Assembly: GCA_964588285.1 (NCBI GenBank)
Contig: CAZPNX010000006.1
Span: forward strand, 1 to 64,000
Direction of reading: 5' to 3'
Origin: CAZPNX01 sp964588285
GTDB lineage: Bacteria; Edwardsbacteria; AC1; EtOH8
DNA length: 64,000 nt
Made by a program: the position numbers and the translations under genes. This document shows positions 50,222-59,761 of this stretch, in pieces (position 1 is the first letter of the stretch; every line of letters begins with the position of its first letter). The notes under the pieces are model-generated. The model saw only the letters and a program-made list of their open reading frames with translations. It was not told where the DNA came from and did not search any database.

Positions 50222-51175
50222 ATGCTTATAGTAAAACGGCTTGGAAAATACGGTGATTCCCGCCCGGGATCGGTAGTCGCCCTGGGGGTGTTCGACGGGC
50301 TGCACCGCGGGCACCGGGCCATCATCAGTCGTCTGATATCTTTGGCCCGAAGCAGGGGCCACGACAGCGCCGTGGTCACCTTCGATCCTCCGCCTCAGGC
50401 AGTGCTGCTGGGCAAGGACTGGCCGGGGTGTCTGACTACCTTGGCAGAGAAGGAGAAGATGCTGGAGGCGGCCGGGATCGACGTTCTGGCCGTCATCAGG
50501 TTCGACCGGAGGGTGGCCCGGCTTTCGGCTGAGGAATTTGTCAAAAAGATGCTGGTGGACCAGCTGCGGGCGTCACATGTGGTCTGCGGCAGCGACTGCG
50601 GCTTCGGCCGGGCTCGTTCGGGAAACCTCAAGATTTTAAAAGCGTTGGGAAGGAAATACGGCTTTCAGGTCACCGAGGTTCGGCCGCTGCTTTTCCAGGG
50701 AAAGAAGATCGGCAGCAGAAACATTAAGCGATTGATCCGGAAGGGAGAGGTCGCCTTGGCCAGGAGGATGCTTGGCCGGCCGTATTCGATATCCGGCCGG
50801 GCGGTTAAGGGCCAGGGGCTGGGGCGAAAGCTGGGGTTTCCCACCATCAATCTCCGGCTTGACCCCCAAGGCAAGCTCCTTCCCGCCCATGGCGTTTACG
50901 CGGCCACAGCCGGCATAAATAACAGGGTTTTCTTGGGGCTGTTATACATCGGCAGTCGGCCGACTATTGCCCCAGGAGGAGACCGCCGCATTGAGTTCCA
51001 TTCTTTAAAAGCAAGACCTCCGGTCAAAACCAGGGGAATAGAGATAAAACTCCACAGATTTATCAGGCCGGAGCGGCGCTTCAGAAATTTGGAGGAACTG
51101 AAGCTGGCTATGACAAGGGACGCGGCCCGGGCGGCCAGGCTTCTGGGAAGACGAGCGTCGGCTAGTTATTTATAG
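50222..51175 (+). CDS. ribF: Riboflavin kinase / FAD synthetase
   Basis: 317 aa. The N-terminal FMN adenylyltransferase half has GVFDGLHRGHRAIISRL and VCGSDCGFGRARSGNL. The C-terminal flavokinase half has GRAVKGQGLGRKLGFPTINL and ending KLAMTRDAARAARLL. It converts riboflavin to FMN and FAD. Confidence 0.95.
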   Translation: MLIVKRLGKYGDSRPGSVVALGVFDGLHRGHRAIISRLISLARSRGHDSAVVTFDPPPQAVLLGKDWPGCLTTLAEKEKMLEAAGIDVLAVIRFDRRVARLSAEEFVKKMLVDQLRASHVVCGSDCGFGRARSGNLKILKALGRKYGFQVTEVRPLLFQGKKIGSRNIKRLIRKGEVALARRMLGRPYSISGRAVKGQGLGRKLGFPTINLRLDPQGKLLPAHGVYAATAGINNRVFLGLLYIGSRPTIAPGGDRRIEFHSLKARPPVKTRGIEIKLHRFIRPERRFRNLEELKLAMTRDAARAARLLGRRASASYL

Positions 51176-51201
51176 AGCTTAAGGCCTGGCCCATAAGGCC
51201 G

Positions 51202-51230
51202 TTGACAGGCATGGGGATTTCGGTTATAAT
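51202..51230 (+). promoter_or_regulatory. rpsO promoter
   Basis: Perfect -35 TTGACA (51202-51207) and perfect -10 TATAAT (51225-51230), spacer 17 bp. The predicted leader is about 66 nt. Confidence 0.85.
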
Positions 51231-51240
51231 TACATGGTAA

Positions 51241-51269
51241 CCGCCCCTGCACCGCTTCGCGGGGGACGG
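51241..51269 (+). promoter_or_regulatory. Hairpin in the rpsO leader
   Basis: CCCCTGC (51244-51250) pairs with GCGGGGG (51259-51265), extended by CCG/CGG (51241-51243, 51267-51269). It lies between the promoter and the SD CAGGAGGGG. Such leaders bind S15 for autoregulation in other bacteria; here it is an inference. Confidence 0.45.
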
Positions 51270-51302
51270 CGTTTAACAAAATAAAAAATCCAGGAGGGGC
51301 AC

Positions 51303-51572
51303 ATGCCGCTGGCTAAGGAGAAGAAGCAGGAACTTATCGGCAAGCATCAGGTGCATCAGGGCGACACCGGTTCGCCCGAGGTTCAGATAGCCATGCTCAC
51401 CGAGCGCATCAACCATCTGACCGAGCACCTCAAGAACAACAAAAAGGACCACTCGTCGCGCCGGGGGCTGCTGATGATGGTGGGCCGGCGGCGTCGGCTG
51501 CTGGACTATCTGGCCAAGCGCCATCTGGACCGTTACCGGGCCATAGTGGAAAAGCTGGATCTGCGCAAGTAA
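51303..51572 (+). CDS. rpsO: 30S ribosomal protein S15
   Basis: 89 aa, the standard length. It has the conserved HQGDTGSPEVQIAMLTERIN, the LKNNKKDHSSRRGLLMMVGRR core, and YLAKRHLDRYRAIVEKLDLRK at the end. AGGAGGGGC lies just before the ATG. pnp follows, as in most bacteria. Confidence 0.98.
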   Translation: MPLAKEKKQELIGKHQVHQGDTGSPEVQIAMLTERINHLTEHLKNNKKDHSSRRGLLMMVGRRRRLLDYLAKRHLDRYRAIVEKLDLRK

Positions 51573-51696
51573 CATGGAAGCCGTCCCCGAATAATCACTA
51601 ACAATCAAAGAAATCCGCTTGGCTGTTTTCCCGCCTATTATTAGCGACCATTGGTGTTCATCGGTGGATAACCCTAACAGCGTCTGGACCTCCTTG

Positions 51697-51763
51697 CTGG
51701 TAAAGACCGTTGGTTTGAGGGGGTTTAGGCGCTCACTTCATTTTTCCCCGCGCTTTTTACCAG
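51697..51763 (+). promoter_or_regulatory. Long stem-loop in the pnp leader
   Basis: The 236-nt gap between rpsO and pnp has an outer stem, CTGGTAAA (51697-51704) with TTTACCAG (51756-51763), about 50 nt apart, and inner GC-rich pairing near GCGC. It ends 45 nt before pnp. In E. coli pnp is autoregulated through an RNase III-cut leader stem, so this is a similar candidate. The rest of the gap shows no gene. Confidence 0.4.
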
Positions 51764-51808
51764 GGGCGTCGGGAAGATTCGGCCAAGGGGCCGGATAGGA
51801 GGTTTTTA

Positions 51809-53908
51809 ATGGCGATTACCAAGAAACTGGAGTTGGGCGGAAGGACGCTGACCATCGAGACCGGCCGGATGGCCAAGCAGGCCGACGGCTCGGTCACCGT
51901 GCGCTACGGCGACACCATGGTGCTGGTGGCGGCGGTGGCGGCCGACGAGCCGCGGGAGGGGATAGACTTCTTCCCCCTGACGGTGGAGTACCGGGAACAG
52001 GCCTATGCCGCCGGCCGCATCCCCGGCGGGTTCTTCAAACGCGAGGGCCGGCCGCGGGACAAGGAGATCCTCTCGGCCCGGATGATCGATCGGCCCATCC
52101 GGCCGCTTTTCCCCGAGGACTTCCGCAACGAGGTGCAGGTGGTCTGCTACGTCATCTCGGCCGACCAGGAGAACGACGCCGACGTCCTGGGCATGGTCGG
52201 AGCCTCGGCCTCGCTGGCCATATCCGACATCCCGTTCAACGGGCCCATCGCCGCGGTGCGGGTGGGGCAGGTGGACGGCCGGTATGTGGTCAACCCCACC
52301 TTCCAGCAGCTGGAGAGAAGCCGGATGGACGTGGTGGTCTGCGGCTCCAAGGAGTCCATCACCATGATAGAGGCCGGCGCCAAGGAGGTGAGCGAGGACG
52401 AGATCGCCGGGGCCATCGACTTCGCCCAAGGCGAGATCCGGCGGATCATCGAGATCCAAGAGGAGCTGATCAGGGAGTGCGGCAAGCCCAAACGGGAGGT
52501 TAAGCCGCTGGAGATCGACCGGGAGCTGGAGGAAAAGGTCCGCCAGATGACCCTGGAGAAGATTCGCCAAGCCAACGTCCTGCCCAAGAAGGAGCATCGG
52601 CAGGACGCCATCAAGCGCATCCTCGACGAGACCTACGAAGCCCTAAGCGCCGATTATCCGGACCAGAAGAAGATCATCCGCTATATGATCGAGGGCATCC
52701 AGAGCGCCGACCTCAGGCAGAGGATCATCAAGGAAAACCGCCGGGCCGACGGACGGGCCATGGACGAGATCCGGCCCATCACCTGCGAGCTGTCGGTCCT
52801 GCCGCGCACCCACGGCTCGGCCCTGTTTACCCGGGGTGAGACCCAAAGCCTGGCGGTGGTCACCTTGGGCACCGGAGAGGACGAGCAGCTGATGGAGGAG
52901 CTGGAGGGAGAATACTACAAGAGCTACATGCTCCACTATAACTTTCCCCCATTCTCGGTGGGGGAGGTCAAGCCCATCCGGGGTCCGGGCAGGAGGGAAA
53001 TAGGCCACGGGGCCCTGGCCGAACGGGCGGTGGCTCCGATGATCCCTTCAGAGGACATCTTCCCCTACACGGTGCGGGTGGTCTCCGACATCTTGGAATC
53101 GAACGGCTCCTCCTCCATGGCCTCGGTCTGCGGCGCCTCCCTGGCCCTGATGGACGCCGGCGTCCCCATCAAGGCCCCGGTGGCCGGGATCGCCATGGGC
53201 CTGGTGATGGAGGGGGACAAGGTGGCCATACTCTCCGACATCATGGGGCTGGAGGACCACCTGGGCGACATGGACTTCAAGGTGGCCGGCAGCCGGGCCG
53301 GCATCACCGCCTTGCAGTTGGACATCAAGGTCCAAGGGTTGACCCGAGAGCTTCTCAAGCGGGCGCTGGACCAGGCCCACGCCGGCCGGATGCATATTCT
53401 GGACGTCATGGAGAAGGCCATTTCCAAACCGCGGGCCGAACTTTCGAATTACGCGCCCCGGATCCTGTCCCTGATGATTCCGCCGGACAAGATCGGCATG
53501 GTCATCGGGCCCGGCGGCAAGATGATCCGCGGTTTGCAGGACGAGTTCAAATGCAAAATCGACGTGGACGAGGACAACTCCGGACGCATCCGGGTGGCCT
53601 CGGTGGGGCTGGAGGGAGTGGCCGGGGCCCAGGCCTGCGTGGAGCGCATCAAGTCCATGACCGCCGAGCCGGAGATAGGCAGGATCTACCAGAACGCCCG
53701 GGTGGTCAAGATCATGAACTTCGGGGCCTTCGTCGAGTTCATGCCGGGCCAGGAGGGCCTGGTGCACATCTCGGAGATGGACCACAAGCGGGTGAACAAG
53801 GTGGAGGACGTGGTCAAGGAGGGAGACCGGATAGACGTCAAGCTGATCGGCATCGACCCGGAAAGCGGCAAGGTCAAGCTGTCGCGCAAACAGGCGCTGG
53901 GCGGGTGA
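51809..53908 (+). CDS. pnp: Polyribonucleotide nucleotidyltransferase
   Basis: 699 aa. It degrades RNA 3' to 5' using phosphate. Two RNase PH domains, with GRPRDKEILSARMIDRPIRPLF in the first and TRGETQSLAVVTLGTGEDEQ in the second, are followed by the KH domain (IGMVIGPGGKMIRGLQDEF) and the S1 domain (QNARVVKIMNFGAFVEFMPG). AGGAGG precedes the ATG. A strong terminator follows. Confidence 0.97.
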   Translation: MAITKKLELGGRTLTIETGRMAKQADGSVTVRYGDTMVLVAAVAADEPREGIDFFPLTVEYREQAYAAGRIPGGFFKREGRPRDKEILSARMIDRPIRPLFPEDFRNEVQVVCYVISADQENDADVLGMVGASASLAISDIPFNGPIAAVRVGQVDGRYVVNPTFQQLERSRMDVVVCGSKESITMIEAGAKEVSEDEIAGAIDFAQGEIRRIIEIQEELIRECGKPKREVKPLEIDRELEEKVRQMTLEKIRQANVLPKKEHRQDAIKRILDETYEALSADYPDQKKIIRYMIEGIQSADLRQRIIKENRRADGRAMDEIRPITCELSVLPRTHGSALFTRGETQSLAVVTLGTGEDEQLMEELEGEYYKSYMLHYNFPPFSVGEVKPIRGPGRREIGHGALAERAVAPMIPSEDIFPYTVRVVSDILESNGSSSMASVCGASLALMDAGVPIKAPVAGIAMGLVMEGDKVAILSDIMGLEDHLGDMDFKVAGSRAGITALQLDIKVQGLTRELLKRALDQAHAGRMHILDVMEKAISKPRAELSNYAPRILSLMIPPDKIGMVIGPGGKMIRGLQDEFKCKIDVDEDNSGRIRVASVGLEGVAGAQACVERIKSMTAEPEIGRIYQNARVVKIMNFGAFVEFMPGQEGLVHISEMDHKRVNKVEDVVKEGDRIDVKLIGIDPESGKVKLSRKQALGG

Positions 53909-53921
53909 GAGAAAGGCTTGT

Positions 53922-53951
53922 AAATGGGGCGGCTTAAGGCCGCCCCATTTT
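53922..53951 (+). terminator. Intrinsic terminator after pnp
   Basis: AAATGGGGCGGC pairs with GCCGCCCCATTT around a 5-nt loop (53934-53938), followed by T. It ends the rpsO-pnp unit. Confidence 0.9.
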
Positions 53952-53965
53952 ATATAACGATGATA

Positions 53966-53994
53966 TTGACACCGTGAGTCTTTGGTGATATAAA
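53966..53994 (+). promoter_or_regulatory. Promoter of the C25 protease (leaderless)
   Basis: Perfect -35 TTGACA (53966-53971) and -10 TATAAA (53989-53994), spacer 17 bp. The expected transcript start falls on or next to the ATG at 54001, so the mRNA would have almost no 5' untranslated region. Confidence 0.8.
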
Positions 53995-54000
53995 TACAGC

Positions 54001-57000
54001 ATGATGTTGATCTCCACTTCGGTTTTACAGGCTATGTTGCTGCTGGCGGCCGGCGGGATGCTTCAGTCTCGAAACCTGGAGCATTCGGTATTTTTTAGGC
54101 GGCCCGAAGTCATCGCCTATAAGCATGGGGACTATGACCTGGTTGTCGTTTCCGGCCTGCCCCTGGACAACCGTCCCGGCGCGCCCCTGCTGCCGGTAAA
54201 GTATGTCCATCTGTTGCTGCCGCCGGGAATAAGGGCAACGGCGCTCGATGTCGTTTATTCGGATGAGAAAATAATTGAGGGAAGGTATCTGCCTGCTCCG
54301 GGGATGAAAGAGCTTCCGCTGTCGGAGCGTCCCGGGGGGGTGGGCCCGAAGCCGGATGACGCCATCTACGGCAGCACCGACATCTATCCTCCGCTCCAAG
54401 CTGAGCTGGCCCACCAGGGCTCGATGGGGGGGATGGGGGTGGCCACCATAAAGGTTTATCCGGTAAGGTACCGGGGCGCGGAGCGCCAACTTCTCCACAG
54501 CACCCAGATCACAATATCGCTCCGGTGGGATGGAGAAAAGAATACGAATTCTATCACCCAGAGCGCTGCCATGCGAGAACTGGCGGCCCGGTTGGTTGAC
54601 AATCGTCCGGCAATGGAGGCCTGGTATCCGAAAGACCGGTTGGGAAAGGGAAGGGACAGCGCAGCCGATCTGTTAATAATAACCGCCGCGCCCTTCGACA
54701 CCGTGCTTGGAAGGCTGGCCGAGTGGAAGGCAAGCCGTGGCCTGGTGACCGTAGTCGCCGCCACCGAAAGCATCTATGCCGGAACCTCCGGGTCCGACCG
54801 GCAGGAAAAGATCAGAAATTTCATCCGGGAAAAATTACAGACCTTGGGCATCAGTTATGTCATGCTCGGAGGAGACACCGCGGTGGTGCCGGCCCGGGTG
54901 GCCTTCGCCATGGCCAGCGGCTACGACAGCCTGGCACCGGGCCGTGACAGCCTGAGGGCCGACCTCTACTATTCGGACCTGGACGGAACCTGGGACGAAA
55001 ACGGAAACTGGCTGTACGGCGAGCTGGCCGACAGCGTCGACTTGTACCCGGACGTCATCGTCGGACGAGCGCCCATCAACATCCTATCGGACGCCCAGAC
55101 CTTAGTGCGCAAGGTCATGGAGTACGAGCAGGGGACGGTCTGGGATCACCTGGACAAGGCCTCGCTCTGGGCCGAGATGCTCGACAACGTAACCGACGGG
55201 GCGGCGGGCGCCGAGATCATCAACCGGGACCAGCTGACGCCTTTTTTCAAACCGGCCGAAAAACTCTATGAGACTTCGGGAAACCAGACCCGGGCCTCAA
55301 CTATCGAGGCCTACCGCCAGGGGAGACATTTGATCAACCACATAGGCCACGCTTGGTACACCTCGATGAACGTGGGTCCTGGCTTCTCCAGCCTTCACGA
55401 GATCAGGGCCGGCGATTTCGACACCATACCCACCAACGGGCGCTGGGGCATCATCTACTCCATCGGCTGTATGCCGGCGGCCATCGAGAGAAATTGCATA
55501 GCCGAACGTTTTGTCAACAGTTCAACGGGAGGCGGCGTGGCCTTCATCGGCAATTGCAGCTACGGCTGGTATTTGCCCTATTTCGCCGGATACGGATCGT
55601 CCGACCGCTACAATCAACAATTCTTCCTAAAACTTCTAGCGGAGGAGGCGCCGGCGCTGGGAACGGCCCATGCCGCCGCCAAGGCCCATTTTATCGGGGC
55701 GGCCCAGGGGGAGAACGAATACCGCTGGATCATGTACGGCTTGAACCTGATAGGCGACCCCACCCTGGCGGTGTGGACCGATTCTCCTGAAAGCTTGACA
55801 GCGGCCTGCCCCGACAGCCTGGCTGGCGGCGAAAACATGATGGCGGTGGCGGTCCTGAAAAACGGGATGACCCAGGCCGAAGCTATGGTCACGATCATCG
55901 GCGACTCGGTTTTCGGCAGGGCGATGACGGACGGGGCCGGACAGGCATTTATTACGGTTCTGTCTTCACCGGGAGATACCTTGAGATTGACGGCCACGGC
56001 CCGGAACGCCTTTCCCTTGGTAAAAAGCATACCAGTTGTCGATTCGGGACCGCAGGTCTCGTTGCTGGGGTGGCAAGCGGCCGAAGCGGCCGGCAACGGC
56101 GATGGGCTGGCCGGGCCGGGAGAAGAGATATCCCTTTGGCTCCGGCTGATGAACACCGGAAACCAAAGCTTGGGCGACAGCCTGCAGCTTGTCCTTTCCC
56201 GGCTCGACGCCAATTCCAGGCTGCTGGACAGTACCTTCTCTGTGGCCGCGCCGGCCCCCGGAGAAAGCCTTGGGACAGGGCCGGGCTTCTTGTTTATGGC
56301 CGATTCCGGGCTGGACGACGGGGAGATGGCTCTTTTCAACCTCTCTATTTACGACAGCTGGGGGAGATGCTGGAGCCGTCCCTTAGGCGTCCGGCTGGCG
56401 GCGCCGGCGCCCTCATATGCCGGCTACCGGATCGACGATCGCTCCGGAAACGGAAACGGCATTCCGGAGCCGGGGGAGACTTTCAAGCTCTATGTAAATA
56501 TCATCAACAAAGGCCGGGCGACGCTGGAGGGCTCATCCGTCTATCTGACGACAAACGATCCCTATCTAACCATGGCCGACAGCGCCTTATTTCCCCCGAC
56601 TCTGTGGCCGGACTCCATCGGCTCCTATGCGTTTCAGGTGTACATAGATCCGGCTATGCCCGGCCCCTGGCGTGTCCCGATGTTCTTTCTGCAATGCCGG
56701 CAAGGCTGGATGGAATGGCGGGATTCCCTGGCGGTGCCCCTAGGCCAGGTGGGCCTGGCCGACGACATGGAGACCGGCGTCCCGGGCTGGCAAGCCGGCG
56801 GCGGCTGGCACCTCTCCCAGATCCGCAGCCAGTCCCCAAGCCACAGTTGGTATTTTGGCTCCGAAAGCGACACCCTGACGCCACAGTATTCTATCGACAC
56901 CTTGGTGACCCCGCTTTTTGCGGTCGGGCCGCAATGCAGCTTGGCCTATTGGCAACGCTATGAGTTTATTCCGGGTTGGAGCTGGGGGGTGGTTGAGATC

Positions 57001-57501
57001 TGCGGCGACTTTGGGGCCAGGCTGCTGGAGGTGGTGGAGGGTTCAAGCAATCAATGGAGGCTTTCCTGTCACGATTTGTCCGCTTACCCACCGGGCGCTG
57101 CTCTTTTTCTTCGCTTTATTGCGGTCTGCGACAGCTTCCGCAGCGAGGGTTGGTACCTGGACGATGTCAATGTCTTTGGGCCGCCTACGGGCGCCAGCGG
57201 GATACCTACATACACAGGTCAACAGCGGTTTATTCTGCATCAGGCCAGGCCCAACCCGGCCCAGAATCACGCGGCCATCGGGTTCAACCTGCCGCAGGCC
57301 GGAAAGGCCAGTCTCGGGATCTACAACATCCAGGGACAGCTGGTAAGAAGCTTGGCATCAGGTGAAATGAAGGCGGGCTGGCACAACGTTGTATGGGACG
57401 GACAGGACGACCGGGGACGGGCGGTGGCCGGCGGGGTTTACCTCTGCCGATTGAGGGCCGGATGGGCGACGGCCACCAGCAAAATAGTGATCGTCAGGTG
57501 A
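54001..57501 (+). CDS. C25-type (gingipain-like) secreted cysteine protease
   Basis: 1166 aa. A signal peptide (MMLISTSVLQAMLLLAAGG) is followed by a pro-region and a peptidase C25 domain at about 215-600. Likely catalytic residues are His450 (INHIGHAWYTS) and Cys490 (YSIGCMPAAIERN). A pro-domain begins LEHSVFFRRPEV. Between about 640 and 1080 lie beta-sandwich (Ig-like) regions. The last 85 residues (NPAQNHAAIGFNLPQAGKAS to the end) form a FlgD/Por-like sorting-type domain. Members cleave host or nutrient proteins, or mature other secreted proteins; the specificity is unknown. There is no SD and the promoter places the transcript start at the ATG. Confidence 0.86.
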   Translation: MMLISTSVLQAMLLLAAGGMLQSRNLEHSVFFRRPEVIAYKHGDYDLVVVSGLPLDNRPGAPLLPVKYVHLLLPPGIRATALDVVYSDEKIIEGRYLPAPGMKELPLSERPGGVGPKPDDAIYGSTDIYPPLQAELAHQGSMGGMGVATIKVYPVRYRGAERQLLHSTQITISLRWDGEKNTNSITQSAAMRELAARLVDNRPAMEAWYPKDRLGKGRDSAADLLIITAAPFDTVLGRLAEWKASRGLVTVVAATESIYAGTSGSDRQEKIRNFIREKLQTLGISYVMLGGDTAVVPARVAFAMASGYDSLAPGRDSLRADLYYSDLDGTWDENGNWLYGELADSVDLYPDVIVGRAPINILSDAQTLVRKVMEYEQGTVWDHLDKASLWAEMLDNVTDGAAGAEIINRDQLTPFFKPAEKLYETSGNQTRASTIEAYRQGRHLINHIGHAWYTSMNVGPGFSSLHEIRAGDFDTIPTNGRWGIIYSIGCMPAAIERNCIAERFVNSSTGGGVAFIGNCSYGWYLPYFAGYGSSDRYNQQFFLKLLAEEAPALGTAHAAAKAHFIGAAQGENEYRWIMYGLNLIGDPTLAVWTDSPESLTAACPDSLAGGENMMAVAVLKNGMTQAEAMVTIIGDSVFGRAMTDGAGQAFITVLSSPGDTLRLTATARNAFPLVKSIPVVDSGPQVSLLGWQAAEAAGNGDGLAGPGEEISLWLRLMNTGNQSLGDSLQLVLSRLDANSRLLDSTFSVAAPAPGESLGTGPGFLFMADSGLDDGEMALFNLSIYDSWGRCWSRPLGVRLAAPAPSYAGYRIDDRSGNGNGIPEPGETFKLYVNIINKGRATLEGSSVYLTTNDPYLTMADSALFPPTLWPDSIGSYAFQVYIDPAMPGPWRVPMFFLQCRQGWMEWRDSLAVPLGQVGLADDMETGVPGWQAGGGWHLSQIRSQSPSHSWYFGSESDTLTPQYSIDTLVTPLFAVGPQCSLAYWQRYEFIPGWSWGVVEICGDFGARLLEVVEGSSNQWRLSCHDLSAYPPGAALFLRFIAVCDSFRSEGWYLDDVNVFGPPTGASGIPTYTGQQRFILHQARPNPAQNHAAIGFNLPQAGKASLGIYNIQGQLVRSLASGEMKAGWHNVVWDGQDDRGRAVAGGVYLCRLRAGWATATSKIVIVR

Positions 57502-57519
57502 ACGGTCGAGGCCTGCTTG

Positions 57520-57547
57520 GGGGCTGGGCATGGGTCCGGCCCCTTTT
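57520..57547 (+). terminator. Terminator after the C25 protease
   Basis: GGGGCTGG (57520-57527) pairs with CCGGCCCC (57536-57543; one G-T) and is followed by TTTT. Confidence 0.75.
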
Positions 57548-57582
57548 GCTTGGCGGGATGACGGAAAAGGGGATAGTATCAT

Positions 57583-57612
57583 TTGACAACAATCTGAATA
57601 TCTTGATATAAT
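57583..57612 (+). promoter_or_regulatory. EF-G paralogue promoter
   Basis: Perfect -35 TTGACA (57583-57588) and perfect -10 TATAAT (57607-57612), spacer 18 bp. The leader is about 42 nt with GGAGG at 57651-57655. Confidence 0.85.
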
Positions 57613-57660
57613 TATGCTTCTTGGCAATTTTACATAACACTATAGACTGCGGAGGCCTCA

Positions 57661-59748
57661 GTGAAGAACTACACCCCGGACCTTATCCACAACATCGTGC
57701 TGGCCGGCCATGGCGGCTGCGGCAAAACCACCCTGGCCGAGGCCATGCTTCACACCGCCCGCCCCACCGAGCGCCTGGGGAGGGTGGATGAGGGCAATTC
57801 CCTCTTCGATTTCGATCCGGAGGAGACCGCCCGCAAGATTTCGATATACTCGGCATTGGCCGCCTGCGAATACGGCGGCCACAAGATCAATATCATCGAC
57901 ACCCCGGGCTATGCCGACTTCGCTGGCGAGGTCAAGGCCGGGATGCGGGCGGCCGACTGCGCCCTGATAGTGGCTCAAGCGGTGGCCGGGGTGGAGGTGG
58001 GCACCGATAAGGTCTGGAAGTTCGCCGACGAGGCGAAGCTGCCTAGGGCCATCTTCGTAACTCGAATCAAGAAGGAGCATTCCGACTTCTACAAAACCCT
58101 GGAGCAGGCCCAACAGATATTCGGCCACCAGGCGGTGGCCATGACCCTGCCCATAGGGGACCAAGTGGACCTCAAGGGAGTAGTGGACCTGGTCAAAATG
58201 AAAGCCTTGATGGAGAATGAGGGCAAATCCACCGAGGCCGAGATCCCCGCCGATCTGGTCGACCGCGCCAAAAAACACCGGGAGAAACTGGTGGAGGCGG
58301 TGGCCGAGTCCGACGACTCCCTGATGGAAAAGTATCTGGGAGGCGAGTCGCTGACCGATGCCGAGATGGCCGAAGGACTGAAGAAGGGCATAGCCGCCGG
58401 CAGGATCATTCCGATATTCGCCGGCGACGGCTATTTTCTGGTGGGCGTCAAGACGCTGATGGACTGCATCGTCGGCTCCTTCCCGACGGCAGCCAACACG
58501 GCCGAGGTGAAGGCTTTCAGGGCCGGCAGCGAGGAACAGGTCAATGTGCCCTGCCGGGAGGAAGGCCAACCGTTGGCCTTTGTCTTCAAGACCTTCATTG
58601 AGCCGCATGCCGGAAACCTCAATTTCTTCCGCGTCTACTCCGGCTATCTGGAGACCGGCCAGGACCTTTACAACGCCAACGACAGCAAGTCCGAGAAGAT
58701 CGGCCAGCTGTTCTACCCCATGGGCAAGGACCGGATCGACGCCGGCCGGGTGACGGTGGGCGACATCGGCATCGCCGTCAAGCTCAAAGAGACCGGCACC
58801 GGCGACACCCTGTGCCCCAAGGCCAACCAGCTGGTGCTGCCAGGAATTTCCCTGCCCAAACCCTCGATCTCAGAGGCCATCTCCACCAAGTCCAAGGACG
58901 ACGACGCCAAGATAGGTCCGGCCTTGGCCAAGCTGCACGAGGAGGATCCCACCTTCACCTTCGGCTATGTTCCCGAGATCAGGCAGACCCTGATCAATGG
59001 GCTGGGCGAACTGCATCTGGACATCATGGTGGGCCGCCTGAAGCGGCGCTTCAACATCGAGGTCAACCGCATCAAGCCGCGCATCCCCTACCGGGAGACC
59101 ATCACCAAGACCGTCCAGAGCGTGGAGTACAAGCATAAGAAACAAACCGGCGGCCACGGCCAATACGGCCACGTGGTCATCCGCTTGGAGCCCCAGCCCC
59201 GGGGCGCCGGTTTCGAGTTTGTGGACGAGATCGTGGGCGGGGTCATCCCCAATAACTTCATCCCCTCGGTGGAGAAGGGCATCCGGGCGGCCATGAACGA
59301 GGGGGCGGTGGCCGGCTACCAGATCGTCGACGTCAAGGTGGCCCTGCATTTCGGCAGCTACCATGAGGTGGATTCCTCGGGCACCAGCTTCGAGATAGCC
59401 GGGGCCGGTGCCCTGAAGAAGGGAATGCTGGAGGCCGGGCCGGTGCTTCTGGAGCCGGTGGTCAAGCTGGAGGTGGCGGCGCCCGAGGAGTATGCCGGCC
59501 AGGTGATGGGTGACCTCAACTCCCGCCGGGGTCGGATCCAGGGCATGGACTCGGTCAAGGGGGTGCAGGTCATCAAGGCCACCGTGCCCCAAGCCGAGCT
59601 CTATAAATACTCCACTGCTCTGCGCTCCATGACCCAGGGCCGGGGCAGCTTCGAGATGGAGTTCTCCCACTACGAGGAGGTGCCCTACGAGATCACCCAG
59701 AAGATAATCGCCGAATCCAAGAAGGAGAAGGAGGAGGCCAAGAAGTAA
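57661..59748 (+). CDS. Elongation factor G-like protein with degenerate G4 motif
   Basis: 695 aa. It has the full EF-G domain layout: G domain, II, III, IV (YRETITKTVQSVEYKHKKQT) and V (EVAAPEEYAGQVMGDLNSRR). G1 is GHGGCGKTT (16-24), not AHIDAGKTT, and G3 is DTPGYADF. The guanine-specificity motif NKxD reads TRIK (134-137, in FVTRIKKEHSDF). It resembles the EF-G2-like paralogues rather than the main translocase. It may have altered or lost guanine selectivity. GTG start with GGAGG. There is no tuf or rpsG nearby, consistent with a paralogue. Confidence 0.88.
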   Translation: MKNYTPDLIHNIVLAGHGGCGKTTLAEAMLHTARPTERLGRVDEGNSLFDFDPEETARKISIYSALAACEYGGHKINIIDTPGYADFAGEVKAGMRAADCALIVAQAVAGVEVGTDKVWKFADEAKLPRAIFVTRIKKEHSDFYKTLEQAQQIFGHQAVAMTLPIGDQVDLKGVVDLVKMKALMENEGKSTEAEIPADLVDRAKKHREKLVEAVAESDDSLMEKYLGGESLTDAEMAEGLKKGIAAGRIIPIFAGDGYFLVGVKTLMDCIVGSFPTAANTAEVKAFRAGSEEQVNVPCREEGQPLAFVFKTFIEPHAGNLNFFRVYSGYLETGQDLYNANDSKSEKIGQLFYPMGKDRIDAGRVTVGDIGIAVKLKETGTGDTLCPKANQLVLPGISLPKPSISEAISTKSKDDDAKIGPALAKLHEEDPTFTFGYVPEIRQTLINGLGELHLDIMVGRLKRRFNIEVNRIKPRIPYRETITKTVQSVEYKHKKQTGGHGQYGHVVIRLEPQPRGAGFEFVDEIVGGVIPNNFIPSVEKGIRAAMNEGAVAGYQIVDVKVALHFGSYHEVDSSGTSFEIAGAGALKKGMLEAGPVLLEPVVKLEVAAPEEYAGQVMGDLNSRRGRIQGMDSVKGVQVIKATVPQAELYKYSTALRSMTQGRGSFEMEFSHYEEVPYEITQKIIAESKKEKEEAKK

Positions 59749-59761
59749 TGAAGCCGAAGGA

